From: Nonomuraea helvata
GTDB taxonomy: Bacteria; Actinomycetota; Actinomycetes; Streptosporangiales; Streptosporangiaceae
Direction: 5' to 3'
NCBI RefSeq assembly: GCF_039535785.1
Contig: NZ_BAAAXV010000001.1
Location: 3,286,001 to 3,350,000, forward strand
DNA: 64,000 nt
Shown: one piece after another, positions 1 to 8,217 of the stretch
How the letters are laid out: every line of letters starts with the position of its first letter
How positions within the stretch are numbered: position 1 is the first letter of the stretch
The notes under the pieces: model-generated
The model's input: only the letters and a program-made list of their open reading frames with translations
What the model was told of the DNA's origin: nothing
The model's database searches: none
Translations under genes and position numbers: made by a program

Positions 1-21
1 CACCTCAAGATGCGCGCCTAA
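1..21 (+). CDS. 3' end of an upstream padR copy (partial)
   Basis: The first 21 bases read HLKMRA then TAA, the same C-terminus as the PadR protein that ends at 766 (HLKMRV). The DNA after it also repeats the DNA after that gene. The window therefore opens on the tail of another, nearly identical padR copy; everything upstream lies outside the window. Confidence 0.7.
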   Translation, partial: HLKMRA

Positions 22-80
22 TCAACCTTGACTAGACGTTTCGTCCTCGTGTACTTTGGCCAAGTAGTCAAACTGGACTA
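19..80 (+). promoter_or_regulatory. Promoter with two operator-like inverted repeats (left copy)
   Basis: TAATCAA-CC-TTGACTA (19-34) is followed by TAGTCAA-AC-TGGACTA (65-80). TTGACT at 28-33 could be a -35 box, with TACTTT at 52-57 (18-base spacer) as a -10 box. The two dyads flank and overlap this promoter, the arrangement expected for PadR autorepression. The second half-site carries one mismatch relative to the right-hand copy. Confidence 0.45.
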
Positions 81-172
81 GTCCCTACCAATCCGTTCGC
101 AACACGGGAGAAGGAATCGAACCCATGGGAAAGCTCGCGATCGAGACGAGAGGGTTGAGCGGAGGTGGGCGC

Positions 173-766
173 ATGTCGGCGACGAAGCTCCTGGTACTCG
201 GTATCGTGCACCTCTCCGGCGGCGCGCATGGCTACCAGGTGCGGTCCGAACTGCAGAGCTGGGGTGCGGAGAGTTGGGCCAAGATCAAGCCCGGCTCGAT
301 TTATCACGCGCTGAAGAAGGCGGCGGCTGATGGCCTCCTCACCGAACACGCCGAGCCGGGCAACTCCGGGCCGGAGCGCGTTCTGTACCGCGCGACAGCT
401 CGGGGACGTGACGAGATGGTCGAACTGGTCCGCGACGGTCTGCGGCGCACCCACGACCCGGACATGCTCAACGCGTCCATCGCCATGTTGCCCATGCTGA
501 CCAGGACAGATGCCATCGCGCAGGTTAACGAGCGGGTCGCGCGCCTGGAAGCGGAGCTCGTAGTGCAGGCCGAGTGGCGGGAGCACCCCAATAGGGACGC
601 CCCCGAGCACGTCCGCGATCAGGCCGAACTGTGGGCGGGACAGGCACGCACCGAACTGGAGTGGGCGAAGAGCCTGAGCAAACGACTGTCTGAGGGCGCC
701 TACACCATGGCCGATGATCCGGATTCGTGGCGAACGGTCCCCGATCACCTCAAGATGCGCGTCTAA
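173..766 (+). CDS. PadR-family transcriptional regulator
   Basis: Winged-helix PadR protein of 197 aa. The N-terminal half has the PadR pattern (LLVLGIVHL, GAHGYQVRSEL, KPGSIYHALKK, then the wing ERVLYRATARGRDEM), followed by a C-terminal helical dimerisation region. I place the start at ATG 173, which has a good ribosome-binding site (GGAGGTGGG at 161-169). The in-frame ATG at 125 lies in duplicated DNA from the downstream ATPase gene and would add 16 foreign residues. It probably represses the exporter downstream in response to a toxic ligand; the dyads upstream of both genes fit autoregulation. Confidence 0.85.
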   Translation: MSATKLLVLGIVHLSGGAHGYQVRSELQSWGAESWAKIKPGSIYHALKKAAADGLLTEHAEPGNSGPERVLYRATARGRDEMVELVRDGLRRTHDPDMLNASIAMLPMLTRTDAIAQVNERVARLEAELVVQAEWREHPNRDAPEHVRDQAELWAGQARTELEWAKSLSKRLSEGAYTMADDPDSWRTVPDHLKMRV

Positions 767-901
767 TCAACTTGACTAGACGTTTCGTCCTCGTCTGCTT
801 TGGCCAAGTAGTCAAACTTGACTAGCTCACCAATCCGTTCGCAACGCCGAGAGAAGGAATCGAACCCATGGGAAAGCTCGCGATCGAGACGAGAGGGTTG
901 A
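746..901 (+). repeat. Direct repeat, right copy (the native upstream region of the ABC ATPase gene)
   Basis: Partner of the repeat at 1-158. Here the 34 shared coding bases run on into a full ATPase reading frame, so this is the original context and the left copy is the derived one. Confidence 0.85.
764..824 (+). promoter_or_regulatory. Promoter with operator-like inverted repeats driving the ABC operon
   Basis: TAATCAA-C-TTGACTA (764-778) and the perfect dyad TAGTCAA-AC-TTGACTA (809-824) flank a likely promoter: TTGACT at 772-777, then TGCTTT at 796-801 after an 18-base spacer. PadR repressors commonly control adjacent drug-exporter operons through such dyads, so this is the likely PadR target. 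The sites are seen; binding is inferred. Confidence 0.5.
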
Positions 902-1833
902 AGAAGAGCTTCGGCACGACCCACGCGGTCGCCGGTGTGGACCTGGCCGTGAGCGCCGGGGGCGTGTACGGCGTGCTCGGTCCGAACGGGGCGGGCAAGA
1001 CCACCACGATCCGCATGCTGGCCACGCTCCTGCGCCCCGACGCCGGAGAGGCGCAAGTGCTCGGCTACGACGTCGTGCGTGACGCCCGGGCGGTGCGGAG
1101 CAGGGTGGGCCTTACCGGGCAGTTCGCGTCGGTCGACGAAGACCTCACCGGGGTAGAGAACCTGTTGCTGCTCGCCAGGCTGCTCGGCTACTCGCGCCCG
1201 CGGGCCAAGCGGCGAGCGGCCGACCTGCTCGACGCGTTCGGTCTTGCCGAGGCGGCCGACCGGCAGGTGAAGAAGTACTCCGGCGGGATGCGCCGGCGCA
1301 TCGACATCGCGGCGAGCCTGGTCGTCACCCCCGAACTGATCTTCCTCGACGAGCCCACGACCGGGCTCGACCCGCGCAGCAGGAACCAGGTCTGGGAGAT
1401 CGTCAGGGGCATGGTCGCCGAGGGCGCCACCGTGTTGCTGACCACGCAGTACCTCGACGAGGCCGACCAGTTGGCCGACCGGATAGCGGTGATCGACCAC
1501 GGGAAGGTCATCGCCGAGGGCTCGAGCGGCGAGCTCAAGGCATCGGTCGGCGCCGGCTCGCTGCACGTACGGCTACGTGCGCCCGAGCAGCGGGCCGAGG
1601 CCGAACGGGTCCTCGCCGGCGTCCTCGAGGTGGCGGCTGAGCCGTCCGCCGACCCGGCCGCGCTGTCCGCGCGGATCTCCGACCCTGAGCGGGTCGCCCG
1701 CGCCCTGGCCGAGCTGTCCCGCGGCGGCATCGACGTCACCGAGTTCGCGCTCGGTCAGCCGAGCCTGGACGAGGTGTTCCTCACCCTGACCGGACACGCC
1801 GCCGAGGAGACACCCGAGGAGGATGCCGCATGA
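868..1833 (+). CDS. ABC transporter ATP-binding protein, DrrA-like drug exporter
   Basis: A 321-aa cytoplasmic ATPase that would power a DrrAB-type exporter. Walker [10 protein letters not shown] is near residue 40, the signature is YSGGMRRR, and Walker B is [16 protein letters not shown], with the switch histidine replaced by Q in [13 protein letters not shown], as is usual in DrrA proteins. The C-terminal extension ends [13 protein letters not shown], the DrrA C-terminal motif. It overlaps the permease gene by four bases (ATGA), so the two are translationally coupled. Likely substrates are anthracycline-like or other hydrophobic drugs; the real substrate cannot be read from sequence. Confidence 0.93.
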   Translation: MGKLAIETRGLKKSFGTTHAVAGVDLAVSAGGVYGVLGPNGAGKTTTIRMLATLLRPDAGEAQVLGYDVVRDARAVRSRVGLTGQFASVDEDLTGVENLLLLARLLGYSRPRAKRRAADLLDAFGLAEAADRQVKKYSGGMRRRIDIAASLVVTPELIFLDEPTTGLDPRSRNQVWEIVRGMVAEGATVLLTTQYLDEADQLADRIAVIDHGKVIAEGSSGELKASVGAGSLHVRLRAPEQRAEAERVLAGVLEVAAEPSADPAALSARISDPERVARALAELSRGGIDVTEFALGQPSLDEVFLTLTGHAAEETPEEDAA

Positions 1834-2675
1834 ATGCCACGTCCGCGGAGCAGGCGTCGGCGCCGGTCACTGAGGACGCGCTGCGCAGTGTGCTGTTGGC
1901 CGGTGAGCGGCCGTCTCGCCCCGGCCCGGTGCGCACCTCGTTGACATTCGGCTGGCGCGCTCTGCTGAAGATCAAACACGTCCCGGAGCAGCTCGTCGAC
2001 GTGACCATGTTCCCGATCATGTTCACGCTGATGTTCACCTACCTGTTCGGCGGCGCGCTCGCCGGGTCGACTCAGGAGTACCTGCAATTCCTGCTGCCCG
2101 GGATCCTGGTGCAGGCGAACGTCATGATCACCATGAACACCGGCATAACGCTGAACACCGACATCCAGAAGGGGGTGTTCGACAGGTTCAGGTCACTCCC
2201 GGTGTGGCGACCGTCGCCGCTGGTCGGCGCCCTGCTCGGCGATCTGGTGCGCTACTCGATCGGGTCGGCGATCGTGATCACGCTCGGCCTGGTCCTAGGG
2301 TTCCGGCCGGAGGGTGGCGCCGTCGGCGTGGTGCTCTCGGTGGCGCTGCTGCTGGTGTTCTCGTTCTGCCTGTCGTGGCTGTGGACGATGCTCAGCCTGA
2401 TCCTGCGCACGCCGAACTCGGTGGCGGGGGTCAGCATGATGGTGATGTTCCCGCTGACGTTCGTGAGCAACATCTTCGTGGACCCGAAGACGATGCCCGG
2501 GTGGATGCAGGCGGTCGTCGAGGTCAACCCGATCACCCACCTGGCGACCGTGGTACGCGGCCTGATGGACGGCTCGGTGCCCGCCGGGGAAATCGGCTGG
2601 GTGCTCGTCTCGTCCGTACTTCTCGCCGCGGTCTTCGGTCCCATCACCATGGTCCTCTACCGCAACAAGAAATAG
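1830..2675 (+). CDS. ABC-2 type transporter permease, DrrB-like
   Basis: A 281-aa integral membrane partner of the upstream ATPase. After a roughly 50-residue cytoplasmic N-terminus come about six hydrophobic segments, including [20 protein letters not shown] and the conserved ABC-2 loop region with [17 protein letters not shown] before the last helices. The start ATG overlaps the ATPase stop codon. Length and layout match DrrB permeases. It should form the membrane channel of the exporter. Confidence 0.92.
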   Translation: MNATSAEQASAPVTEDALRSVLLAGERPSRPGPVRTSLTFGWRALLKIKHVPEQLVDVTMFPIMFTLMFTYLFGGALAGSTQEYLQFLLPGILVQANVMITMNTGITLNTDIQKGVFDRFRSLPVWRPSPLVGALLGDLVRYSIGSAIVITLGLVLGFRPEGGAVGVVLSVALLLVFSFCLSWLWTMLSLILRTPNSVAGVSMMVMFPLTFVSNIFVDPKTMPGWMQAVVEVNPITHLATVVRGLMDGSVPAGEIGWVLVSSVLLAAVFGPITMVLYRNKK

Positions 2676-2778
2676 ATGCCGCTCCCGCGAGCACTTGGTC
2701 GAAATCAACTCCGACAACCCGGCCCACTCGGCCAACGCCATCACCGCTACCAGACCCGGACACGACAAGGAGAGCCGA

Positions 2779-3201
2779 ATGAGCACCATCCCCAAGAAAA
2801 CCTCGGAAACCGTTGCGCACACGCCCGGGCGGGCGAGCAGCATCGGGGTCTGGATTCTGCACGTCGTGCTGGCGGCGATAATCGCCGGCGGCGGAATCTC
2901 GAAGCTCGCCGGCGACCCGATCATGGTGGACATGTTCGCCGACATCGGGGCTGGCCAGTGGCTCCGGTACCTGGTCGGAGCGCTGGAGGTCGCGGGAGGG
3001 GTTGGACTTCTGATCCCGGCTCTGGCGGGCCTGGCCAGTCTCGGGTTGGCGGCATTGCTGACCGGTGCTGTCATCACCGATCAGTTCGTGCTCGAGCAGA
3101 GCCCTTGGCTGCCGCTCGCCTTACTCATCGTGGCGGCCGTGATCGCAAGGACGCGGTGGTCGCGCACCGAGGCCGTCGTCGGCACGCTGCTCAGGCGCTG
3201 A
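2779..3201 (+). CDS. DoxX-family membrane protein
   Basis: Small four-helix membrane protein of 140 aa. After a short polar N-terminus come WILHVVLAAIIAGGGISKLAG, the DoxX-type first helix with the GxxKL motif, then three more hydrophobic segments ending in RTRWSRTEAVVGTLLRR. Start chosen at ATG 2779 because AAGGAGAG lies just upstream (2768-2775); the in-frame TTG at 2695 has no such site. DoxX proteins take part in membrane redox or quinone-linked stress functions, but the specific role is unknown. About 100 bases after the permease, so possibly in the same transcript. Confidence 0.8.
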   Translation: MSTIPKKTSETVAHTPGRASSIGVWILHVVLAAIIAGGGISKLAGDPIMVDMFADIGAGQWLRYLVGALEVAGGVGLLIPALAGLASLGLAALLTGAVITDQFVLEQSPWLPLALLIVAAVIARTRWSRTEAVVGTLLRR

Positions 3202-3228
3202 GACAAACCTCTCGAACGGAGATGTGAG

Positions 3229-4062
3229 ATGAACGAGATGGCCTTTCGCGTGACATCAAACGATGGCACCACCATCGCCTACGACAGGGAAGGAAGCGGT
3301 CCGGCCGTCATTCTGGTGGGCGGAGCACTCGACGAGGGGGTGGAGAACGCGCCCTTGGCGCCAGCTCTCGCCGAGCACTTCACGGTCTACAACTATGCCC
3401 GTCGGGGACGCGGCGCGAGCGGCTTCACCGAGCCGTACGCCGTGGAAAGGGAGATCGAGGACCTGAATGCGTTGATCGCGGAGGCGGGCGGCTCGGCACA
3501 CCTGTTCGGGGCGTCCTCGGGCGGCGCGCTGGCGCTGGAAGCCGCCGCGGCCGGGTCAGCCATCGACACGATCGCCGTCTGGGAGGTGCCCTACGCGGTC
3601 GGGGACGACATACGCCCGCGATTCGAGGAGTACATCGCAGACACCCGACGCGCCTTCGACGCCGGGCGAGACGAGGAGGTTCTCGAACTGTTCATGCGCA
3701 TGAGCGGCGCCTCCGACGACAACATCGCGGCCAGGAAAGCGGCAGGCAAGCAGACGGCGCATTGGGCGCATTCGGTCGCCCTCGCGCCCACGCTGGTCCA
3801 CGACAGCGTCTTCCTCAACCGCTACCAATTGCCGGCCGATCGACTGGCAACGGTCACCCAACCGGTCCTGGTCACCACTGGAGGGCCGATCACGGTCCCC
3901 TATATGGCAGGCCTGCCCTCGGACTTCTTCGACCGCGCAGCCGACGAGCTTGCAGACCAATTACCCCACGCTCAACGGGAGACCCTCGAGGGGCCGGATC
4001 ACGTCGTCGACCCACAGACCGTCGGCCCGCTGTTGCTACGGTTCTTCAGCACCGAACACTGA
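3229..4062 (+). CDS. Alpha/beta-fold hydrolase
   Basis: A 277-aa cytoplasmic hydrolase. The nucleophile elbow is GASSGG (near residue 90), the catalytic histidine is likely in GPDHVV near the C-terminus, and YARRGRGASG is the loop that follows the strand in this fold. No signal peptide. The ATG at 3229 is preceded by CGGAGATGTGAG. It is close behind the doxX gene and may share its transcript. The substrate is not predictable; esterase-like and haloperoxidase-like enzymes look alike here. Confidence 0.85.
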   Translation: MNEMAFRVTSNDGTTIAYDREGSGPAVILVGGALDEGVENAPLAPALAEHFTVYNYARRGRGASGFTEPYAVEREIEDLNALIAEAGGSAHLFGASSGGALALEAAAAGSAIDTIAVWEVPYAVGDDIRPRFEEYIADTRRAFDAGRDEEVLELFMRMSGASDDNIAARKAAGKQTAHWAHSVALAPTLVHDSVFLNRYQLPADRLATVTQPVLVTTGGPITVPYMAGLPSDFFDRAADELADQLPHAQRETLEGPDHVVDPQTVGPLLLRFFSTEH

Positions 4063-4074
4063 GGGGCCTGCGAG

Positions 4075-4380
4075 GTGTTGCGGGAAGACCGATTAGGCAC
4101 CGCGCAAGCAGATCTTCGTCGCGCCAGGGACACGGGGCGGACAGGTGGTGTCAAGGTTGATGTCGTCGGCGGCATCACAGGCCTGATCCTGGGCGTGCTC
4201 GTCACCAACGTCTTCGTCACCACGCAAGGCCGGGCCGTCGTACTGACCTGGGCTTCAGTGGGACTCGACCTGGCCTACTCGCTGCTCATCGGCTCCGTCG
4301 TCGGTCGTACCCTCCGCTCCGGGCCGACTCAGTACCGCCCACCGAAGCCCTGCGCAGCACATGACCAGGCACCTCGGTAG
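4075..4380 (+). pseudogene. Small membrane-protein remnant, possibly an FtsX/MacB-type permease tail
   Basis: The 101-aa frame has two hydrophobic segments (VVGGITGLILGVLVTNVFVTT, and one around LAYSLLIGSVVGRTLR). The pattern of an RRA-rich stretch, a GG-x-GLILG helix and a final helix resembles the last part of FtsX-domain ABC permeases, but it is too short to be one and its end is unrelated. It could also be a real small membrane protein; no convincing ribosome-binding site is visible. Confidence 0.3.
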
Positions 4381-4453
4381 GGCCAGTGATTCCGGGCTGT
4401 GGTCGCATGCGGTCACCGTTCCCGGGCGGTGGCCCGGTGCCGAAAGTCGTGCC

Positions 4454-4490
4454 CACGGCGTGCTCACGGCGTGCTCACGGCGTGCTCACG
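4454..4490 (+). repeat. 3.4 tandem copies of an 11-bp unit upstream of istA
   Basis: CACGGCGTGCT is repeated three times (4454-4486) followed by a partial CACG. It sits directly in front of the istA start and may be part of the left end of the IS21 element, whose ends often carry repeats, or may come from replication slippage. Confidence 0.6.
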
Positions 4491-4505
4491 TCAGGAGTGC
4501 CACCG

Positions 4506-6179
4506 ATGACGCAGCCGCGTTCCCGGGTCGACCTGTACGCGGCGATCCGACGGGATGCCCGATCTGGGATGTCCAACCGCGCGCTGCAGCGCAAGCACGG
4601 CGTCGGCTTCCGAACCGTGACAGCGGCGCTGGAATCTGCATGGCCGAAGGAGAGAAAGCAACCGCCCAAACGCGGCTCACGGCTTGACGCGTACCGAGTG
4701 GTGATCGACGAGTGGCTGCGCTCGGACCTCGACGCGCCGCGGAAGCAGCGACACACGGCGAAGCGGATCTTCGATCGACTGCTTGACGAACATGACGGGG
4801 CCGGGGTGGTGTCGTACTGGATGGTCCGCGAGTACGTCGCCACCCGACGCCGTGAGATTCGCGTCGAGGTCGGACGGGAACCTGCCAACGCGTTCATCCC
4901 GCAAGAGCACCGCCCGGGCCGCGAGGCCGAGGTTGACTTCGGCGACGTCGCCATCCGCCTGCGCGGCGAGCTCGTAACCTGCGCGCTGTTCAGCCTTCGG
5001 CTCTCCTACTCAGGCAAGGCCGTGCACAGGGTCAGTGCCTCGGCTGGGCAGGAAGCCTTCTTCGAGGGTCACGTCCACGCCTTCAACGTGCTCGGCGGGG
5101 TGCCGACCGGGAAGATCCGCTACGACAACCTCAAGGCCGCCGTCGCGAGCGTGATCGGGTTCTCCCGCCAGCGGGTCGAGGCCGACAGGTGGACCGCCGT
5201 CCGTTCCCACTACGGCATCGAAGCCTTCTATTGCCAGCCCGGAATCCAAGGTGCGCACGAGAAGGGCGGCGTCGAGGGGCAGATCGGCTGGTTCCGACGC
5301 AACCACCTCGTCCCCATCCCAGAAGTCGACTCCCTCGCCGAGCTCAACGCTATGGTCGACGCCTGGGACGAAGCCGACGACGCCCGGCGGATCGGGTCCC
5401 GCGCCCGCACGGTCGGGGAACACTTCGCCACCGAGCAGCCACTCCTCGCGCCCCTTCCGACCGAGCCGTTCGAGACCGGCCGCTGGTTCACCCCGCGCGT
5501 GGACCGGTACGCCCAGGTCACGGTCCGGATGAACAAGTACTCCGTGCCCGCGCGCATGGTCGGCCGTCAAGCCCGGGTGCTCCTGAACGCCAGCGACCTG
5601 GTCGTGTTCGACGGCAGGACCGAGATCGCCCGCCACGAACGGCTCATGACCAAGGGCTCGACCCGGGTCGACCTGGACCACTATCTCGAGGTCCTCCGCA
5701 AACCGGGCGCGCTACCCGGTGCGAAAGCGCTGGAGCAGGCCAGGGCATCCGGGCGGTTCACGCCCGTTCACGACGCCTGGTGGGCCGCGGCCTGCAAGGC
5801 CCACGGTGACGCTGACGGCACCCGTGCCCTCATTGAGGTCCTGATGATGCACCGGCACCTTCCACACGACCACGTCGTCGCCGGACTCGCGACGGCGCTG
5901 CGTGCAGGCGCGCTCACCGCGGACGCTGTCGCGTTGGAAGCGCGCAAGTACAACGACACAGCAGATGGCGGAGCCGACGACACGACAGCGGACCACCAGT
6001 CCCTGATGAGCGGCGACAGGGCACGCGGAGAAGGCGAGATCCCTGCCGTGCGATCGCTGACCGAGCGCCGGCTCCGCGCCCACATCCCGGCCGACACTCG
6101 GCCGCTGCCGAGCGTGGAGAAGTACGACCAGCTGTTGGCCAGCCGACGTGACACCCCGAACGAAGGAGCCGCACCGTGA
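4506..6179 (+). CDS. istA: IS21-family transposase IstA
   Basis: DDE transposase of 557 aa. An N-terminal HTH region (RSGMSNRALQRKHGVGFRTV) precedes the integrase core with the catalytic triad in EVDFGDV, RYDNLK and HEKGGVEGQIGWFRR. A C-terminal region with KYSVPARMVGR is typical of longer IstA proteins. I start at ATG 4506 (CAGGAG a few bases upstream), not at the ATG 120 bases earlier, which would read through the 11-bp repeats. It overlaps istB by four bases. Confidence 0.9.
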   Translation: MTQPRSRVDLYAAIRRDARSGMSNRALQRKHGVGFRTVTAALESAWPKERKQPPKRGSRLDAYRVVIDEWLRSDLDAPRKQRHTAKRIFDRLLDEHDGAGVVSYWMVREYVATRRREIRVEVGREPANAFIPQEHRPGREAEVDFGDVAIRLRGELVTCALFSLRLSYSGKAVHRVSASAGQEAFFEGHVHAFNVLGGVPTGKIRYDNLKAAVASVIGFSRQRVEADRWTAVRSHYGIEAFYCQPGIQGAHEKGGVEGQIGWFRRNHLVPIPEVDSLAELNAMVDAWDEADDARRIGSRARTVGEHFATEQPLLAPLPTEPFETGRWFTPRVDRYAQVTVRMNKYSVPARMVGRQARVLLNASDLVVFDGRTEIARHERLMTKGSTRVDLDHYLEVLRKPGALPGAKALEQARASGRFTPVHDAWWAAACKAHGDADGTRALIEVLMMHRHLPHDHVVAGLATALRAGALTADAVALEARKYNDTADGGADDTTADHQSLMSGDRARGEGEIPAVRSLTERRLRAHIPADTRPLPSVEKYDQLLASRRDTPNEGAAP

Positions 6180-6956
6180 CCACCAAGCGCCGTGGAATGA
6201 CCGAAGAAGCAGCCGACGCCGCGATCGACCAAGCGTGCCGGATGCTGCGAATGCCCACCATCCGCAACTCCTTCACCGACTACGCCGACCGGGCAGGGCG
6301 TGAGCAGATGTCTTACCGCGGGTTCCTCGCCGAACTATTGCTTGCCGAGTGCGACGATCGCGCCCGACGCCGGTCCGAACGCCGGATCAAGGCCGCCAAG
6401 TTCCCCCGCGAGAAGTCCCTGCGGGCCTTCGACTTCGACGCCAACCCCAACATCGATCCCGCCGGGATCCACACCCTCGCCAAGTGCGAATGGGTCCAGA
6501 AGGGACAGCCGCTGTGTCTGATCGGGGACTCCGGCACCGGCAAGTCCCATCTGCTGATCGCACTCGGCACCGAGGCCGCCATGGCCGGCTACCGGGTCAA
6601 GTACACCCCTGGCGACCCAGCTTGCCAACGAGCTCGTCGAGGCCGCCGACGAGATGACGCTGGCGAAGACCATCGCCCGCTACGGCCGCGTCGACCTGCT
6701 ATGCATCGACGAACTCGGCTACATGCAACTCGACCGCCGCGGCGCGGAACTCCTCTTCCAGGTCCTCACCGAGCGTGAGGAGAAGGCCTCGGTCGCGATC
6801 GCGTCCAATGAGTCCTTCGGCGGCTGGACCAAGACCTTCACCGACCCCCGGCTATGCGCAGCCATCGTCGACCGACTCACCTTCGGCGGCACCATCCTCG
6901 AGACCGGCACCGACTCCTACCGTCTGGCCCAAGCCACAAGGCAGCGGACAACCTGA
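6176..6956 (+). pseudogene. istB: istB, IS21 ATP-binding helper, frameshifted
   Basis: The first 143 residues are normal IstB, including Walker A GDSGTGKSHL, up to VKYT. The frame then shifts at the C-run 6606-6609, and the rest continues in the +1 frame (LATQLANELVEAADEMT, then Walker B DLLCIDELGYM) to a stop at 6956. Removing one C restores a single full-length IstB. The arrangement fits a one-base insertion by mutation or sequencing error; programmed frameshifting is less likely because IstB is normally one frame. Confidence 0.85.
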
Positions 6957-7324
6957 CACCCGTCGGGCGCGGAAGCGGTGTCGACGCAAACCAACATCCG
7001 CGGCACCGACACGTGCCCGGCGGTGTCAGAACTCGCCAACAAGCGGTGTCGGACGAAACCTCCGCAGCCACCCGGGCGCAGCCCTCGGTCGAAGCATCGC
7101 ATTGACTCCTGCCCGGTCGGGGATCGGGCAGCAGCACCCGGACCGCTCGAGGGGCCGTACCGCGCCCGACCAGATGGGCGCGAAGGCGTCTCGGGAGAGC
7201 TCGTTGCCGCGCCCAGTGAGCACACCGACCCACCGCGCCCTGGCCAGGTATATCGGGAGAGCACGGCGACGGCCCAGTCGCAGCCTGATGGCTGCCCCGG
7301 CGCATCCTCACGTGACCGTGGTTT
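6957..7324. other. Intergenic stretch between the two IS21 elements
   Basis: No convincing gene. The left part has three GGTGTC-containing units (near 6977, 7021 and 7046), possibly the right end of element 1. Its last five bases, GGTTT at 7320-7324, are one copy of the target duplication of element 2. The long open frames here have no recognisable content. Confidence 0.5.
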
Positions 7325-7352
7325 TGTCAACGACGGCCGAATTCTGACCCCC
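7325..7352 (+). repeat. Terminal inverted repeat, left end of IS21 element 2
   Basis: 28-bp end beginning TGTCAACGACG and ending CTGACCCCC; pairs with 9483-9510. A related unit ending TTGACCCCC follows at 7353-7376. Confidence 0.9.
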
Positions 7353-7392
7353 TGACGACGGTTGAATCTTGACCCCCTGATGTTGTCGTTGG

Positions 7393-8217
7393 CTACTGCT
7401 CGTGCTCGGATCGGGCTGGTGGAACCCGGCCCAGGTCGCGGTTCTTCAGCCGGTAGCTGTCTCCCTTCAGTGAGATCACTTCGGCGTGGTGGACGAGGCG
7501 GTCGATCATGGCGGCGGCGACCACGTCGTCGCCGAATACCTCGCCCCAGCGTCCGAAGGGCTTGTTGGACGTGACGATCAAGCTGGCGCGTTCGTAGCGG
7601 CTCGAGACCAGCTGGAAGAACAGGTTGGCGGCCTCGGGCTCGAATGGGATGTAGCCGACCTCGTCCACGATCAGGACCGGGATGCGGGCCAGCTTGACCA
7701 GCTCGTCCTGCAAGCGGCCGACGGTGTGCGCGTCGGCCAGGCGGGCCACCCACTCGGCCGCGGTGGCAAAGGCGACCCGGTGACCGGCCTGGCATGCGCG
7801 GATCCCCAGCCCGATCGACAGGTGCGTCTTGCCGGTGCCGGGCGGGCCGAGGAAGACCACGTTCTCCCGGGCGGTGACGAAGTCCAGCGTGCTCAGATGG
7901 GCGATGGCCTCGCGTTTGAGTGAGCGCTGGTGGTCGTAGTCGAAATCTTCTAGAGCCTTGCGGGCCGGGAAGCGGGCGGCGCGGATGCGGGCCTCGCCGC
8001 CGTGGGAGTCGCGGGCGGCCACCTCGCGTTGCAGGCAGGCGGCCAGGAACTCCTCATGCGTCCAGGACTCGGCGCGGGCTCGTTCGGCCAGCCGTTCGAC
8101 GGCCGCGGCCAGCGACGGCGCCTTCAGCACCCGGGTCAGATAGGCCAGCTCGGCGGCAAGGTTGCGGCCATTCGCGGCCGCCGCCGACGCGGTGCTGGTG
8201 GTTCGTGTGGCCATCAC
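7393..8217 (-). CDS. istB: IS21-family ATP-binding protein IstB
   Basis: A 274-aa AAA+ helper of transposition. Walker A is GPPGTGKTHLS, Walker B is VLIVDEVGYIPF, and the sensor region is IVTSNKPFGRWGEVFGD, all standard for IstB. The start (GTG 8217, or the ATG 8214 next to it) overlaps the stop of istA, so translation is coupled. Unlike the copy in element 1, it is intact. Confidence 0.93.
   Translation of the reverse strand: MMATRTTSTASAAAANGRNLAAELAYLTRVLKAPSLAAAVERLAERARAESWTHEEFLAACLQREVAARDSHGGEARIRAARFPARKALEDFDYDHQRSLKREAIAHLSTLDFVTARENVVFLGPPGTGKTHLSIGLGIRACQAGHRVAFATAAEWVARLADAHTVGRLQDELVKLARIPVLIVDEVGYIPFEPEAANLFFQLVSSRYERASLIVTSNKPFGRWGEVFGDDVVAAAMIDRLVHHAEVISLKGDSYRLKNRDLGRVPPARSEHEQ

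Larger units (their letters stand above)
1..158 (+). repeat. Direct repeat, left copy (padR tail, promoter, first 34 bases of the ABC ATPase gene)
   Basis: Near-identical to 746-901, with a few substitutions and a net 2-base indel. The repeat covers the last codons of padR, the whole intergenic promoter and operator region and the first 34 coding bases of the ATPase gene ([11 protein letters not shown]). Identity stops abruptly after base 158, where the padR ribosome-binding site begins. This is the footprint of a tandem duplication. Confidence 0.85.
4506..6956 (+). mobile_element. IS21-family element 1 (istA plus frameshifted istB); outer ends not defined
   Basis: Two overlapping genes in istA-istB order define an IS21-family element. 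I could not find a convincing pair of terminal inverted repeats; repeated GGTGTC motifs at 6977-7055 may belong to the right end. It is not closely related to the second element at 7325-9510: both its proteins are much diverged from those. The istB frameshift suggests it no longer moves by itself. Confidence 0.75.

Noticed and set aside
125..172. ATG at 125 as start of the padR gene
   Set aside because: The 34 bases from 125 are a copy of the beginning of the ABC gene at 868 and would add foreign residues; ATG 173 has its own GGAGG site.
2204..2782. 192-residue plus-strand frame inside the permease gene
   Set aside because: Overlaps a well-supported permease in another frame and has composition of a GC-rich shadow.
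4454..4490. 11-bp tandem repeats as plasmid iterons
   Set aside because: Only three copies, directly in front of a transposase gene, with no replication gene in the region.
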